Assembly (NCBI GenBank): GCA_036260935.1 | Contig: DATALQ010000002.1 | Span: 60,159-124,158 of the forward strand | DNA from: JAEYOM01 sp036260935 | Lineage (GTDB): Bacteria > Bacillota > Clostridia > Acetivibrionales > DTU013 | Direction: 5' to 3' | Length of the DNA stretch: 64,000 nucleotides | Part shown: piece by piece, positions 33,179 to 43,229 of the stretch | How positions within the stretch are numbered: position 1 is the first letter of the stretch | Layout of the letters: each line of letters begins with the position of its first letter | Translations under genes and position numbers: made by a program | The notes under the pieces: model-generated | Told to the model about the DNA's origin: nothing | The model's input: only the letters and a program-made list of their open reading frames with translations | Databases searched by the model: none

Positions 33179-36100
33179 TTGAGTAGCATTAAACTGAGGA
33201 ATTTGAAAAGGATTCTTGCCTTTCTAATGGCGATGGCGCTGGTGTTTGCTTATTCGCCCGTTATAGGAGCAGAGTCTGTCGAGATCTACCATGAAACCTT
33301 CGCAAACGGAACAGGTATCGCAGCCCAATCGGGCGGAGCAAGCCTGACGCAGGTTTCCGGCAAGACTTTCGACGGCAACAGCGACGGTAAAGCGTTGTAT
33401 GTGAGCAAGAGAACGAACAACTGGGATGCGGCGGATTTCAAATTCACGGACTTAAAGCTGGAAAATGGCAAAACCTATTCCATAACCGTAAAAGGTTACG
33501 TTGATTCAGGCGTGAATATACCTTCCGGAGCACAGGCGGCTCTTCAGACCGCAGACGGTTATGCCTGGATTTCAGGCGTTAATATGGAAGCCGGAAAAGC
33601 TTTCACACTGACCGGTACATACAAAGTGGGCTCCAACGAGAAAGACACAAGATTTCGCGTTCAGTCGGATGAGAAAGGCAAAACAGTTCCGTTCTATATA
33701 GGCGATATAGTTATTACTACCGATAAAGCGGCAGCAGCTTCAACAGGCGCTTCATCAGGCGCAGCCGCATCGGCTGGGACGGGCGCTTCTGTTTCCGCGC
33801 CGGCTGCCAAAGAGATTTATCATGAGACCTTTGCCAGCGGTGTCGGAGCTGCAAAGCAGTCGGGCGGAGCAAGCCTGGCACAGGTTACCGGCAAAACCTT
33901 CGATGGCAACAGCGACGGTAAAGCTCTGTATGTAAGCAAGAGAACGAACAATTGGGATGCAGCTGACTTCAATTTCACCGATGTGGGAATGAAGGACGGC
34001 AAGACCTACAACATAACTGTAAAGGGTTATATCGATTCCGATGCAACCATACCCACGGGAGCACAGGCAGCCCTTCAGACTGCTGATGGGTATGCGTGGA
34101 TTTCGGGAGTCAATATGGAAGCCGGCAAGGCATTCACACTGACCGGCAAGTACACCGTGGGCTCCAACAAGAGTGACACGAGGCTGCGTATTCAGTCGAA
34201 CGACGCAGGTAAGGCCGTTTCGTTCTATGTTGGCGACATAGCCATAACAGAAGACGCTTCATCAACCGGAACAAGCACAACTGGCAGCGGGAATGCGGCA
34301 AGCACAGCTGAAAAGTTCACGACAATCACCTTCGAGGATCAGAAGGCAGACGGCTTTGTCGGCAGGGCAGGCACTGAAAAACTGACCGTGACCAAGGAAG
34401 CCAACCATACCGACGGAGGCGCTTACGCACTGAAGGTGGAGGGAAGGAAAGAAACATGGCACGGACCTGCTATGCGTGTTGAAAAATATGTGGATCAGGG
34501 CAGTGAATACAAAATCACGGCCTGGGTCAAGCTGATAGATCCCGCAAGCTCGCAGCTGCAGCTTTCGACACAGGTTGGCGATGGAAGCGGTGCTTCCTAC
34601 AACAATCTCAATGCGAAGGCTGTAAGCTCAAGTGACGGTTGGGTTGAGTTAACAGGAACATTCAGATACAACAACACAAGCAGCAACTTTATAACCATAT
34701 ACGTGGAAAGCCCGAGCAGCGCTACAGCCTCTTATTATATCGACGATATAAGCTTCGAGAATACCGGCTCCGCTCCGATATCGATCCAAAAGGATCTGAA
34801 AGCCATCAAGGACGCCTACAAGAACAGCTTCCTGATAGGCAACGCGATTTCGGCGGAAGATCTGGAGGGAATCAGGCTCGAGATGCTTAAAAAGCATTTC
34901 AATGTAGTAACTGCAGGAAATGCCATGAAGCCGGACGCACTGCAGAATGTAAAGGGCAAATTCACCTTCGATGCGGCAGACAAGATGATCAAACAGGCTG
35001 CGGACGCCGGACTCAAGGTACACGGCCATGTACTGGCATGGCACCAGCAGTCTCCTGCATGGCTTAATACCAAGACGGACGCCAAAGGCAATACAGTAAA
35101 GCTTTCGCGTACCGAAGCCCTAGCAAACCTGAGAACTCATATCAAGACCGTAATGGAGCATTTCGGCAACAAGGTAATATCCTGGGACGTTGTAAACGAG
35201 GCTATGAACGACAACCCGTCCAACCCGGCGGATTACAAGGCGTCTCTACGCAAGACTCCGTGGTATGACGCAATCGGACCCGACTACGTGGAACAGGCAT
35301 TCCTGGCGGCAAGGGAAGTGCTGGATAAGCATCCTAGCTGGAAGATCAGGCTGTATTACAACGATTACAATGAAGACAACCAGAATAAGGCTACTGCTAT
35401 CTACAATATGGTGAAGGATATCAATGCAAGATATGCCAGGACGCATCACGGCAAGCTGCTCATCGACGGTATCGGTATGCAGGCTCATTATTCTATAAGC
35501 ACCAATCCGACCAATGTCGAGCTTTCACTTAAGAAATTCATTTCACTGGGAGTGAAGGTAAGCATCACTGAGCTCGATATAATGACGGGCAACAACTATG
35601 AGCTTTCCGACCAGCTTGCAACCGCACAGGGTTATTTGTATGCAGAGCTGCTCAAGCTGTTCAAGGCAAACGCCAAGTATATAGAGCGCGTCACCTTCTG
35701 GGGAGCGGATGACGGCACGAGCTGGAGATCCTCTCAGAATCCGACTCCGTTCGATAAGAACCTGCAGGCGAAACCGGCCTATTACGGTGTGATAGACCCT
35801 GATAAATTCATGGCTGAGAACAAGCCGGCGGCTGCCGAAGGTGCAAAACAGTCTACGGCCAAGTTCGGCACACCTGTTATCGACGGCAAGATAGACGTAG
35901 TCTGGAAGAATGCGCCGGAACTGCCGATAAACCGTTATCAGATGGCATGGCAGGGTGCGTCGGGAACTGCAAAGGTACTCTGGGATAATAAATACCTGTA
36001 TGTTCTGTACCAGGTAAATGATGCGCAGCTTGACAAGAAGAGCGCTAATCCCTGGGAACAGGATTCCGTAGAAGCCTTCCTCGATGAAAACAATGGCAAG

Positions 36101-36406
36101 ACCACGTTCTATCAGGGTGATGACGGACAGTACAGGGTAAATTACTCCAATACGACATCTTTCAACCCTGCAAGCATCTCGAAGAACTTCAAATCGGCGA
36201 CTAAGGTTTCAGGAACGAATTATGTGGTAGAAATGAGGATACCGTTCAAGACTGTCAAGCCGAAAGCCAACATGAAGATCGGCTTCGATGCACAGATCAA
36301 CGATGGTAAGGACGGCGCCCGCCAAAGCGTGGCGACCTGGAACGATACCACCGGAAATGCATACCAGGATACCTCCGTATATGGCGTCATTACACTGAAA
36401 AAGTAA
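33179..36406 (+). CDS. Secreted endo-1,4-beta-xylanase, GH10, without SLH anchor (xylanase 2)
   Basis: 1075 residues from TTG 33179 with TCGGAGGTG upstream. Signal peptide (1-30, LAFLMAMALVFAYSPVIGA), CBM22-like module 1 (33-180), an Ala/Ser/Gly linker, CBM22-like module 2 (206-355), a Thr/Ser linker, canonical CBM22 (378-540), GH10 (540-885) with acid/base E674 (WDVVNEAMND) and nucleophile E798 (SITELDI), and a CBM9 that ends the protein (ITLKK). It lacks the linker, 200-residue domain and SLH repeats of its two neighbours, so it should be released into the medium or loosely bound. The stop and terminator follow directly, so the absence is not a frameshift. Confidence 0.96.
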   Translation: MSSIKLRNLKRILAFLMAMALVFAYSPVIGAESVEIYHETFANGTGIAAQSGGASLTQVSGKTFDGNSDGKALYVSKRTNNWDAADFKFTDLKLENGKTYSITVKGYVDSGVNIPSGAQAALQTADGYAWISGVNMEAGKAFTLTGTYKVGSNEKDTRFRVQSDEKGKTVPFYIGDIVITTDKAAAASTGASSGAAASAGTGASVSAPAAKEIYHETFASGVGAAKQSGGASLAQVTGKTFDGNSDGKALYVSKRTNNWDAADFNFTDVGMKDGKTYNITVKGYIDSDATIPTGAQAALQTADGYAWISGVNMEAGKAFTLTGKYTVGSNKSDTRLRIQSNDAGKAVSFYVGDIAITEDASSTGTSTTGSGNAASTAEKFTTITFEDQKADGFVGRAGTEKLTVTKEANHTDGGAYALKVEGRKETWHGPAMRVEKYVDQGSEYKITAWVKLIDPASSQLQLSTQVGDGSGASYNNLNAKAVSSSDGWVELTGTFRYNNTSSNFITIYVESPSSATASYYIDDISFENTGSAPISIQKDLKAIKDAYKNSFLIGNAISAEDLEGIRLEMLKKHFNVVTAGNAMKPDALQNVKGKFTFDAADKMIKQAADAGLKVHGHVLAWHQQSPAWLNTKTDAKGNTVKLSRTEALANLRTHIKTVMEHFGNKVISWDVVNEAMNDNPSNPADYKASLRKTPWYDAIGPDYVEQAFLAAREVLDKHPSWKIRLYYNDYNEDNQNKATAIYNMVKDINARYARTHHGKLLIDGIGMQAHYSISTNPTNVELSLKKFISLGVKVSITELDIMTGNNYELSDQLATAQGYLYAELLKLFKANAKYIERVTFWGADDGTSWRSSQNPTPFDKNLQAKPAYYGVIDPDKFMAENKPAAAEGAKQSTAKFGTPVIDGKIDVVWKNAPELPINRYQMAWQGASGTAKVLWDNKYLYVLYQVNDAQLDKKSANPWEQDSVEAFLDENNGKTTFYQGDDGQYRVNYSNTTSFNPASISKNFKSATKVSGTNYVVEMRIPFKTVKPKANMKIGFDAQINDGKDGARQSVATWNDTTGNAYQDTSVYGVITLKK

Positions 36407-36433
36407 CAGACGTCAATAGGCAGGCTCATCTTG

Positions 36434-36466
36434 AAACCGGATATCTCAAACGATATCCGGTTTTTT
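36434..36466 (+). terminator. Terminator of xylanase 2 gene
   Basis: ACCGGATATC (36436-36445) / GATATCCGGT (36452-36461) and T6; homologous to the terminators of genes 1 and 3. Confidence 0.92.
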
Positions 36467-36495
36467 AATGGAACATAGCGAAGTCTTGTTCAAAA

Positions 36496-36526
36496 AACGT
36501 GGACACTCGACGTGTCCACGTTTTTT
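36496..36526. terminator. Second, bidirectional-looking terminator after xylanase 2
   Basis: Perfect stem ACGTGGACAC / GTGTCCACGT (36497-36506 and 36512-36521), loop of 5, A6 on the left and T6 on the right. It is unrelated in sequence to the xylanase terminators. Confidence 0.88.
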
Positions 36527-36863
36527 ATTGAGGGCTCCGATTCTTTTTCTTTGGAGTCCGGCATGAGCTGCTACATATGTTTTCCGGGCTGACACTAAAA
36601 AAATTTCATATAACAAACCCAAATTTGATAATTTACTTACCATAACATATTTCATATAATCCCTGTATAAAGGCGGGTATTGCCGTAATCTAAAATATTG
36701 CCCAATTCTGTTAACACGTACGAAAGACAATCGTGTATATCGACCATTCAAAAGCAGGCATCGAATAAGCTTGTTCTTAATTGTTTTACCTGTTGCCCAT
36801 ATTACGTAAAAAGGTGTAACCAATGGATATCTCGTATAAAAAATTCTGTGGAGGTGTTTTGGT
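36527..36863. other. Leader region of xylanase 3; no gene seen
   Basis: 337 bp, AT-rich. A GGCTCC/GGAGTC imperfect hairpin lies at 36532-36560. I see no clear sigma-A promoter and no convincing ORF; a minus-strand ORF crossing 36446-36823 runs through both terminators and has no ribosome site. Confidence 0.5.
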
Positions 36864-39800
36864 TTGAGCAGTAAAACTAGAGACTGGAAGAAAGCTGTGG
36901 CGCTTTTGTCGGCATTTGCACTGCTGTTTGTGTATTTGCCCGCGGGCAGCGTCAGTAAGGCGGTTATGGTAACTGAAGTTTACCATGAAGATTTCGCAAG
37001 CGGAGTCGGGAAGGCTACACAGTCGGGCGGTGCAAGCCTGACGCAGGTTACCGGCAAGGTTTTCACAGGTAATGATGACGGAAAGGCACTATATGTAAGC
37101 AACAGAAACGCCGATTATGATGCGGCGGATTTCTATTTCAGCGATATAGGCCTGGAAGACGGAAAGACCTATACCATAACGGTCAGCGGCTACATTGACT
37201 CCGATGCGACCATACCTTCCGGAGCGCAGGCAGCCCTTCAAACCGCAGACGGTTATTCCTGGATTTCAGGAGTAAACATGGAAGCGGGAAAAGCTTTCAC
37301 GCTGACAGGGCAGTATATTGCAGGTTCCAATGAGAGCGACACAAGATTTCGCCTCCAGTCGAACAGCACGGGTGCGACCGTTCCGTTCTATATAGGCGAT
37401 ATACTGATAACCACGGAAGCAGCAGCGCCGACTGTAACGGAAGTTTACCATGAAGACTTCGCAAGCGGAGTCGGGAAGGCTACACAGTCGGGCGGTGCAA
37501 GCCTGACGCAGGTTACCGGTAAGGTTTTCACAGGCAATGATGACGGAAAGGCCCTATATGTAAGCAACAGAAACGCCGATTATGATGCGGCGGATTTCTA
37601 TTTCAGCGATATAGGCCTGGAAGACGGAAAGACCTACACCATAACGGTCAGCGGCTACATTGACTCCGATGTGACCATACCTTCAGGAGCGCAGGCAGCC
37701 CTTCAAACTGCAGACGGTTATTCCTGGATTTCAGGAGTAAACATGGAAGCGGGAAAAGCTTTCACGCTGACAGGGCAGTATACTGCAGGCTCCAATGAGA
37801 GCGATACAAGATTTCGCCTCCAGTCGAACAGCACGGGTGCGACCGTTCCGTTCTATATAGGTGATGTACTGATTACCACTGAAGCAACGACGCCGACAGA
37901 TCCTGCCGCATTATATCATGAGACTTTTGAAAATGATATGGGTAAGGCAGTCAAGGCGGGCAATCCTACATTGACGACAGCCTCCGGCGTGGTTTTCGAA
38001 GGCAACGACGATGGAAAGGCTGCTTATATCAGTGACAGAAGCAATGATTACGACGGAATAGACTTCATGTTCCTGGATGTCGGCATGGAAAATGGTAAAA
38101 CCTATACCATAACAGTTAATGGTTATGTTGACACAGGTGTGTCTGTGCCTTCAGATGCACAGGCGACTGTTCAGAATATCGGCGCCAGTAATTACGGATG
38201 GGTACAAGGTACGGCTATATCCTCGGGAACTGCCTTTACCATATCGGGAGACTATACCGTAGATACAAGTAAGGATGATAGAATTCGCATTCAAACTTTG
38301 AATGGTCCAAGTGTTCCCTTCTATATCGGAGACATCCTGATAGTCGAGAAGGAATCCGAGGGCGGCGACGACGGCCCGACTACCCCGGCAGCCATATTTG
38401 CGACTATTGACTTTGAGGATAATACAACGGGAGGTTTTGTTGCCAGAGGCGGCGTAGAGTCTGTCACAGTATCGAACGAGGCCAACCACACCAGCGGCGG
38501 CGCATTCTCGCTGAAAACGACCGGCAGGCAGCAGAACTGGCAGGGACCGTCACTCAATGTTGCCCAGTATATCGACAAAGGTTCCAAATACAAAATTACC
38601 GTATGGGCGAAGGTTATAACTCCTTCAAGTATAACGCTGGATCTTTCCACCCAGCTTGGCAGCAGCAGCCCATCGTATCCCAATATTACCAAGAAACTGG
38701 TTTCTTCCGGCGACGGCTGGGTCGAATTGTCCGGTGAATATACTTACAACACTGTCCCTGACAATTTCGCATCGATATATATTCAAAGCGATACGGTATC
38801 GGCAGAATACTATATTGACGATATCAGCTTTGAAAAAGTCGGCTCGGCGCCAACTACAATAGAAACTGATCTTGCCTCAATCAAGGATGTATATAAGGAT
38901 GATTTCCTTATAGGAACAGCTATATCGTCAACTGATCTCAGCGGCTTAAGATTCGACCTTATGAAAAAGCACTTCAATGTTGCTACTGCCGGTAACGACA
39001 TGAAGCCCGAAAATCTGCAAAGGGTAAAGGGGCAATGGACCTGGACTGCAGGAGATAATATGGTGCAAACAGTCCTCGATGCAGGCCTCCAGATGCACGG
39101 CCATGTGCTTGCATGGCACTCGCAGTCGCCCGCGTGGTTGAATACGCAGGTTGATGGAAGCGGCAACGCAGTGAAGGATGAGAGCGGCAAAGAAATATAC
39201 CTTGGCCGTGAAGAGGCGCTTGCCAACATGAGGGACTATATTACCAATGTAATCAATCATTTCGGCAACAAGGTAATTTCATGGGATGTAGTGAACGAAG
39301 CCATGAGCGATAATCCATCGACGCCGTCGGATTGGAAGGCTTCTCTGCGCAAGACCCCGTGGTATTACGCGATCGGAGACGATTATGTAGAGCAGGCATT
39401 CCTAATAGCCAGAGAGGCTATAGATGCCGATCCCGATTTACAGGGTGTTAAGCTCTATTACAACGATTACAACGAGGACAACCAGAAAAAGGCTGAAGCT
39501 ATCTACAACATGGTAAAAGACCTGAATGACAAGTATGCTGCAGCTCACGGCGGAAAGAAGCTCATCGACGGTATCGGCATGCAGGCTCACTACAACATGA
39601 GCACTAATCCGGATAATGTCAAGCTTTCACTTGAGAAGTTCATTTCACTGGGAGTGGAAATCAGCATAACGGAGCTCGATATCATGTGCGGAAGCAACAG
39701 CACTATTACCGCCGATCAGGCAAAAGCACAGGGTTATTTGTATGCACAGCTGTTCAAGATCTTCAAGGAGCACGCTGCAAACATCTCACGTGTTACGATT

Positions 39801-41789
39801 TGGGGAATGGACGACGGTGAAAGCTGGAGGAGGGAAAACAGTCCTCTGCCGTTTAACGCCGACCTGCAGCATAAACCTGCTTACGACGGTATTATCGATC
39901 CGGATAAATATATAGCTGAAAACCCGCCGCCGGAGCTCCCGGATGCAAAGCAGGGAACAGCCCTGTATGGCACTCCCGTAATTGACGGCACAGTCGATGC
40001 TGCCTGGAGCAATGCAACCGCAATGCAGATAAATCAGTATTTGCAGGCATGGCAGGGTGCTACGGGAACTGTGAAAGCAATGTGGGATGACAGCAACCTG
40101 TATCTTTTATATCAGGTAAGCAACAGCGTACTTGACAAATCCAGTACGAATCCCTGGGAACAGGATTCCGTCGAGACCTTCATCGATGAAAACAATATGA
40201 AGACTACATTCTTCCAGGATGATGACGGACAGTACAGGGTCAATTACGCAAATGAGGCTTCTTTCAATCCTGCAAGCTTCTCGGCTGGATTTGAATCGGC
40301 AGCGACAACTTCTGCAGGAGCAGATTATACGATAGAAATGAAGATACCGTTCAAAACCATAACACCGAGCGATAATGTAAAAATAGGTTTCGATTCTCAG
40401 GTCAATGATGGTGAAGCCGGCTCGCGTCTAAGCACCGCAACCTGGAACGATGCCAAAGGCGTGGGTTATCAGGATACGTCCGTTTACGGCGTTCTTACCC
40501 TCACAGGTAAAAACACTTCGGGCGGCGATGATGGGGATGACAGCAGCACTGGCACAACAACCGGAGGATCCCAGGGTACCAAACCAACGGTAGAAACTTC
40601 GAAGGATGGCAATACTGTTGCGACGGCAGCGATAACTCCCACAGCCCCTGATTCAAATGGGGAGGTTAAGGCTAATGTCGACGCAAATACACTGAACAGT
40701 CTTACTGATTTGGCAAAGGCTGCAGAATCGAAAGGGCAGAATGCCGTGGTCGAGATAAAGGTCGGCAGTTCTGCAGCAGCAAAGGAAGTAAGTATCGATA
40801 TGCCGAAGGACGCGCTGATTAAGCTGGTGCAGGATACGAAGGCATCTTTAAAGATCAATGTGGGCGTTGCTTCCTTGACTTTCGATGCGAAATCATTGGA
40901 TTCACTTGGCAGTCAGCTTACCGGAGCTAATGTTGATATAAGCATTGCAAAAGTAGACAGTACTGCGCTGCCGCAGGATATAAAGGCTAAAGTTGGCGAC
41001 AGACCGGTATTCGACATATCAGTGACCTCCGGCAATAAGGCGATAACCAACTTTGGCGGCGGAAAACTGCAGATAGCTATTCCGTACACGCTCCGCTCCG
41101 GTGAAAATAAAAATGCAATTATCGTGAACTATATTGGAAGCGATGGCAAACTAAACACCGTCAGAGGAAGATACGATGAGGCAACCGGTACGGTTATCTG
41201 TGTAACCACACACCTTTCTAAATATGCTGTCTCGTACAACAACGTGGCATTCAAGGATGTCAGCGCTGGCGCATGGTACGGAAATGCCGTTTCGTTCGTT
41301 GGAGCAAGAGGCATTACCGACGGCATAGGCAGCGGTAATTTCGGCCCTGACAGAAATGTGACAAGAGCGGAATTTCTCGTCATGCTGATGAGAGCATATC
41401 AGATCGCACCTGATGCAAATCCGTCGGCAAACTTTACGGATGCAGGCAGCACGTACTATACAGGATACCTTGCTGCAGCAAAGAGACTTGGAATATCCGA
41501 AGGTATCGGCGGCAATAAATTTGCACCTGACCGTATCATAACACGGCAGGAAATGTTCACACTTCTGTACAATGCTTTGAAGTCGATAAATGAACTGCCT
41601 GCAGCTAAAACAGGTAAATCTTTTACCTCCTTCAGCGATAACGGAAAGGTAGCTCAGTGGGCAACCGAAGCTATGAAGAGCCTTACCGAAGCAGGGATCA
41701 TCAATGGCGATAACGGCAGGTTGAACCCCTTGGGCACTGCTAAGAGATCAGATTCTGCGCAGACCCTTTACAACCTGCTGAATGGCTGA
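36864..41789 (+). CDS. SLH-anchored endo-1,4-beta-xylanase, GH10, with four CBM22 modules (xylanase 3)
   Basis: 1641 residues from TTG 36864 with TGTGGAGGTG upstream. Domains: signal peptide (1-33); CBM22-like modules at about 37-185 and 192-340, which are almost identical; a diverged third module (348-500); canonical CBM22 (515-660); GH10 (660-1030) with acid/base E812 (WDVVNEAMSD) and nucleophile E937 (SITELDI); CBM9 (1030-1220); an Asp/Gly/Thr linker; the same conserved 200-residue domain as xylanase 1 (1250-1455); three SLH repeats (1455-1641). It is a cell-surface xylanase with extra substrate-binding capacity. Monocistronic. Confidence 0.96.
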   Translation: MSSKTRDWKKAVALLSAFALLFVYLPAGSVSKAVMVTEVYHEDFASGVGKATQSGGASLTQVTGKVFTGNDDGKALYVSNRNADYDAADFYFSDIGLEDGKTYTITVSGYIDSDATIPSGAQAALQTADGYSWISGVNMEAGKAFTLTGQYIAGSNESDTRFRLQSNSTGATVPFYIGDILITTEAAAPTVTEVYHEDFASGVGKATQSGGASLTQVTGKVFTGNDDGKALYVSNRNADYDAADFYFSDIGLEDGKTYTITVSGYIDSDVTIPSGAQAALQTADGYSWISGVNMEAGKAFTLTGQYTAGSNESDTRFRLQSNSTGATVPFYIGDVLITTEATTPTDPAALYHETFENDMGKAVKAGNPTLTTASGVVFEGNDDGKAAYISDRSNDYDGIDFMFLDVGMENGKTYTITVNGYVDTGVSVPSDAQATVQNIGASNYGWVQGTAISSGTAFTISGDYTVDTSKDDRIRIQTLNGPSVPFYIGDILIVEKESEGGDDGPTTPAAIFATIDFEDNTTGGFVARGGVESVTVSNEANHTSGGAFSLKTTGRQQNWQGPSLNVAQYIDKGSKYKITVWAKVITPSSITLDLSTQLGSSSPSYPNITKKLVSSGDGWVELSGEYTYNTVPDNFASIYIQSDTVSAEYYIDDISFEKVGSAPTTIETDLASIKDVYKDDFLIGTAISSTDLSGLRFDLMKKHFNVATAGNDMKPENLQRVKGQWTWTAGDNMVQTVLDAGLQMHGHVLAWHSQSPAWLNTQVDGSGNAVKDESGKEIYLGREEALANMRDYITNVINHFGNKVISWDVVNEAMSDNPSTPSDWKASLRKTPWYYAIGDDYVEQAFLIAREAIDADPDLQGVKLYYNDYNEDNQKKAEAIYNMVKDLNDKYAAAHGGKKLIDGIGMQAHYNMSTNPDNVKLSLEKFISLGVEISITELDIMCGSNSTITADQAKAQGYLYAQLFKIFKEHAANISRVTIWGMDDGESWRRENSPLPFNADLQHKPAYDGIIDPDKYIAENPPPELPDAKQGTALYGTPVIDGTVDAAWSNATAMQINQYLQAWQGATGTVKAMWDDSNLYLLYQVSNSVLDKSSTNPWEQDSVETFIDENNMKTTFFQDDDGQYRVNYANEASFNPASFSAGFESAATTSAGADYTIEMKIPFKTITPSDNVKIGFDSQVNDGEAGSRLSTATWNDAKGVGYQDTSVYGVLTLTGKNTSGGDDGDDSSTGTTTGGSQGTKPTVETSKDGNTVATAAITPTAPDSNGEVKANVDANTLNSLTDLAKAAESKGQNAVVEIKVGSSAAAKEVSIDMPKDALIKLVQDTKASLKINVGVASLTFDAKSLDSLGSQLTGANVDISIAKVDSTALPQDIKAKVGDRPVFDISVTSGNKAITNFGGGKLQIAIPYTLRSGENKNAIIVNYIGSDGKLNTVRGRYDEATGTVICVTTHLSKYAVSYNNVAFKDVSAGAWYGNAVSFVGARGITDGIGSGNFGPDRNVTRAEFLVMLMRAYQIAPDANPSANFTDAGSTYYTGYLAAAKRLGISEGIGGNKFAPDRIITRQEMFTLLYNALKSINELPAAKTGKSFTSFSDNGKVAQWATEAMKSLTEAGIINGDNGRLNPLGTAKRSDSAQTLYNLLNG
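36976..37905 (+). repeat. 465-bp tandem duplication inside xylanase 3
   Basis: Two direct copies (36976-37440 and 37441-37905), each encoding one 155-residue CBM22-like module plus its linker. They are about 96-97% identical by eye over the first 420 bp, with most changes at third positions, which indicates recent duplication or gene conversion. Confidence 0.95.
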
Positions 41790-41821
41790 ACATAAACAAA
41801 CCTTCTATTCATATTAAGTTG

Positions 41822-41854
41822 ACCGGATACCTTTAAGGTATCCGGTATTTTTTT
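41822..41854 (+). terminator. Terminator of xylanase 3 gene
   Basis: Perfect 10-bp stem ACCGGATACC (41822-41831) / GGTATCCGGT (41837-41846), loop TTTAA, then T7. Confidence 0.94.
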
Positions 41855-41945
41855 GAACACTTGCCTTATCCGGTAGGACAAATAGAGGAGTTTGTTCGGA
41901 AGGAGAGCAGAAGATATGCCTCTCAGATCAGGATGGAAAGCTGCA

Positions 41946-42200
41946 GTCACACCACTGGATCAGGCCGGCTAGTTGCTGTCACGTCCCTAAATCAGGCCGG
42001 CCAGTAGTCCGCTATGCCCCTGGATCAGAACGGCCAGTTACTACTTTACTCCTGGACCGGGTCGGCCAGTTACCGCTACGCCCCTGGATCAGGCCGGCCA
42101 GTTACTACTTTACTCCTGGACCGGGTCGGCCAGTTACCGCTACGCCCCTCAGATAAACCCGGCGAGTTGCTACTACACCCTTAGAACAGGCCGAAAAGCT
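41946..42200. repeat. 32-bp tandem repeats at the 3' end of the reductase gene
   Basis: About seven to eight copies of a 32-bp unit such as GGCCAGTTACTACTTTACTC plus CTGGACCGGGTC. Two 64-bp double units starting at 42032 and 42096 are nearly identical. The array overlaps the last codons of the minus-strand reductase gene and fills the 380-bp gap to the xylanase terminator. There are no constant repeats with unique spacers, so it is not a CRISPR array. Confidence 0.85.
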
Positions 42201-43153
42201 GCCACGGCCAGTTGCTCTATAGCTCGAAGGAGCCTGAACAGCACATTGTTGACAGGAGTCGGAACTCCGTATTTATTGCCTAGTTCGATTACCGTCCCCG
42301 AGAATATTTCGACCTCGGTTTTCCTGCCTGCTTCCACATCCTGGCACATGGAGGTTTTGCCTTCAGGCGAAAGCGTAGCAATTACCTTCAAATAATCCTG
42401 TATATCGTTTTCCGTCAGATTGACGCCGGCCTTTCCGGCGATGGCTATGACCTCGCGCGAGGCTGAGATCATTAGCTCCCTGGCCTCTCCTTCGCGCGTG
42501 AACGCCCCATACGGTGCCTTAAGCACGGCTGAGACCTGATTTATCCCTACATTCAGCATGAATTTCCACCAAAGCTCGCGCATTATGTCTTCGGGCACGC
42601 TGTAAGGGACGCCGGAAATATCGAAGAATTCCTTTACGGCTGCTAATTTGGCGGATCCTGGGTCATCCTTGTCACCCATTACAATTTTACCCATGTTCGT
42701 ATAATGGATATCGGTACCCTTCCTTACTGCATCGGTGCCCACGCAGAAGGAATAAAGCATTTTTTCAGGACCGAACTCGCGGCCAAGGACCTCTTCGCTC
42801 ACTATGCCGTTAAGAAGCGAGAGTATGATTGTGTCCGGCCCTACAAAACTTCGTATTTCCTCTATAGCCAGCGCAAGGTGATGCTGTTTTACCGCTATTA
42901 TGATAAGGTCAGATTTTACATCATGCTCTCCGGGAACTGCATAGGTAAAATCAACTTTTTCCCCGTTTATTGTTACGCCGTCTCTGCCGTACCTCTCACG
43001 TCGCTGACTGTCTACAATGACCTGCAGACTTTCCGGGTATTTTTCCACTATCCTGCCCGCATAAGCCCCGCCTATTGCGCCGAGCCCAATCAGATGGACG
43101 TTCCTGACCTTTTTTTCCATATGGCTTCCGCCATTTTCATTAACCAAATTCAT
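42173..43153 (-). CDS. Ketopantoate reductase family oxidoreductase (PanE/ApbA-like)
   Basis: 326 residues from ATG 43153, which has AGGAGGTACCGGATC before it. The N-terminal Rossmann motif is VHLIGLGAIGGAYAGRI; the central helix and Lys/Asn residues of the family appear in LWWKFMLNVGINQVSAVL. PanE makes pantoate for coenzyme A, but many paralogues of this family act on other 2-oxo acids, and no pan genes are nearby, so the substrate is uncertain. The last dozen residues (VAAFRPVLRV) are encoded within the 32-bp repeat array, so the C-terminus seems to have been altered by repeat growth. Confidence 0.85.
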   Translation of the reverse strand: MNLVNENGGSHMEKKVRNVHLIGLGAIGGAYAGRIVEKYPESLQVIVDSQRRERYGRDGVTINGEKVDFTYAVPGEHDVKSDLIIIAVKQHHLALAIEEIRSFVGPDTIILSLLNGIVSEEVLGREFGPEKMLYSFCVGTDAVRKGTDIHYTNMGKIVMGDKDDPGSAKLAAVKEFFDISGVPYSVPEDIMRELWWKFMLNVGINQVSAVLKAPYGAFTREGEARELMISASREVIAIAGKAGVNLTENDIQDYLKVIATLSPEGKTSMCQDVEAGRKTEVEIFSGTVIELGNKYGVPTPVNNVLFRLLRAIEQLAVAAFRPVLRV

Positions 43154-43229
43154 GATCCGGTACCTCCTGTTTAATCCATTATGCCATTTGAACAAGCCCC
43201 ATTCAAGTATCGAAGCAGCTGCGGATAGT

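Noticed and set aside
33179..36406. Xylanase 2 as a truncated or frameshifted version of an SLH-anchored enzyme
   Set aside because: The CBM9 domain is complete, the stop is followed at once by a good terminator, and no SLH remnants are found downstream.
36446..36823. 125-codon minus-strand ORF between xylanases 2 and 3
   Set aside because: It runs through two terminators and lacks a ribosome site.
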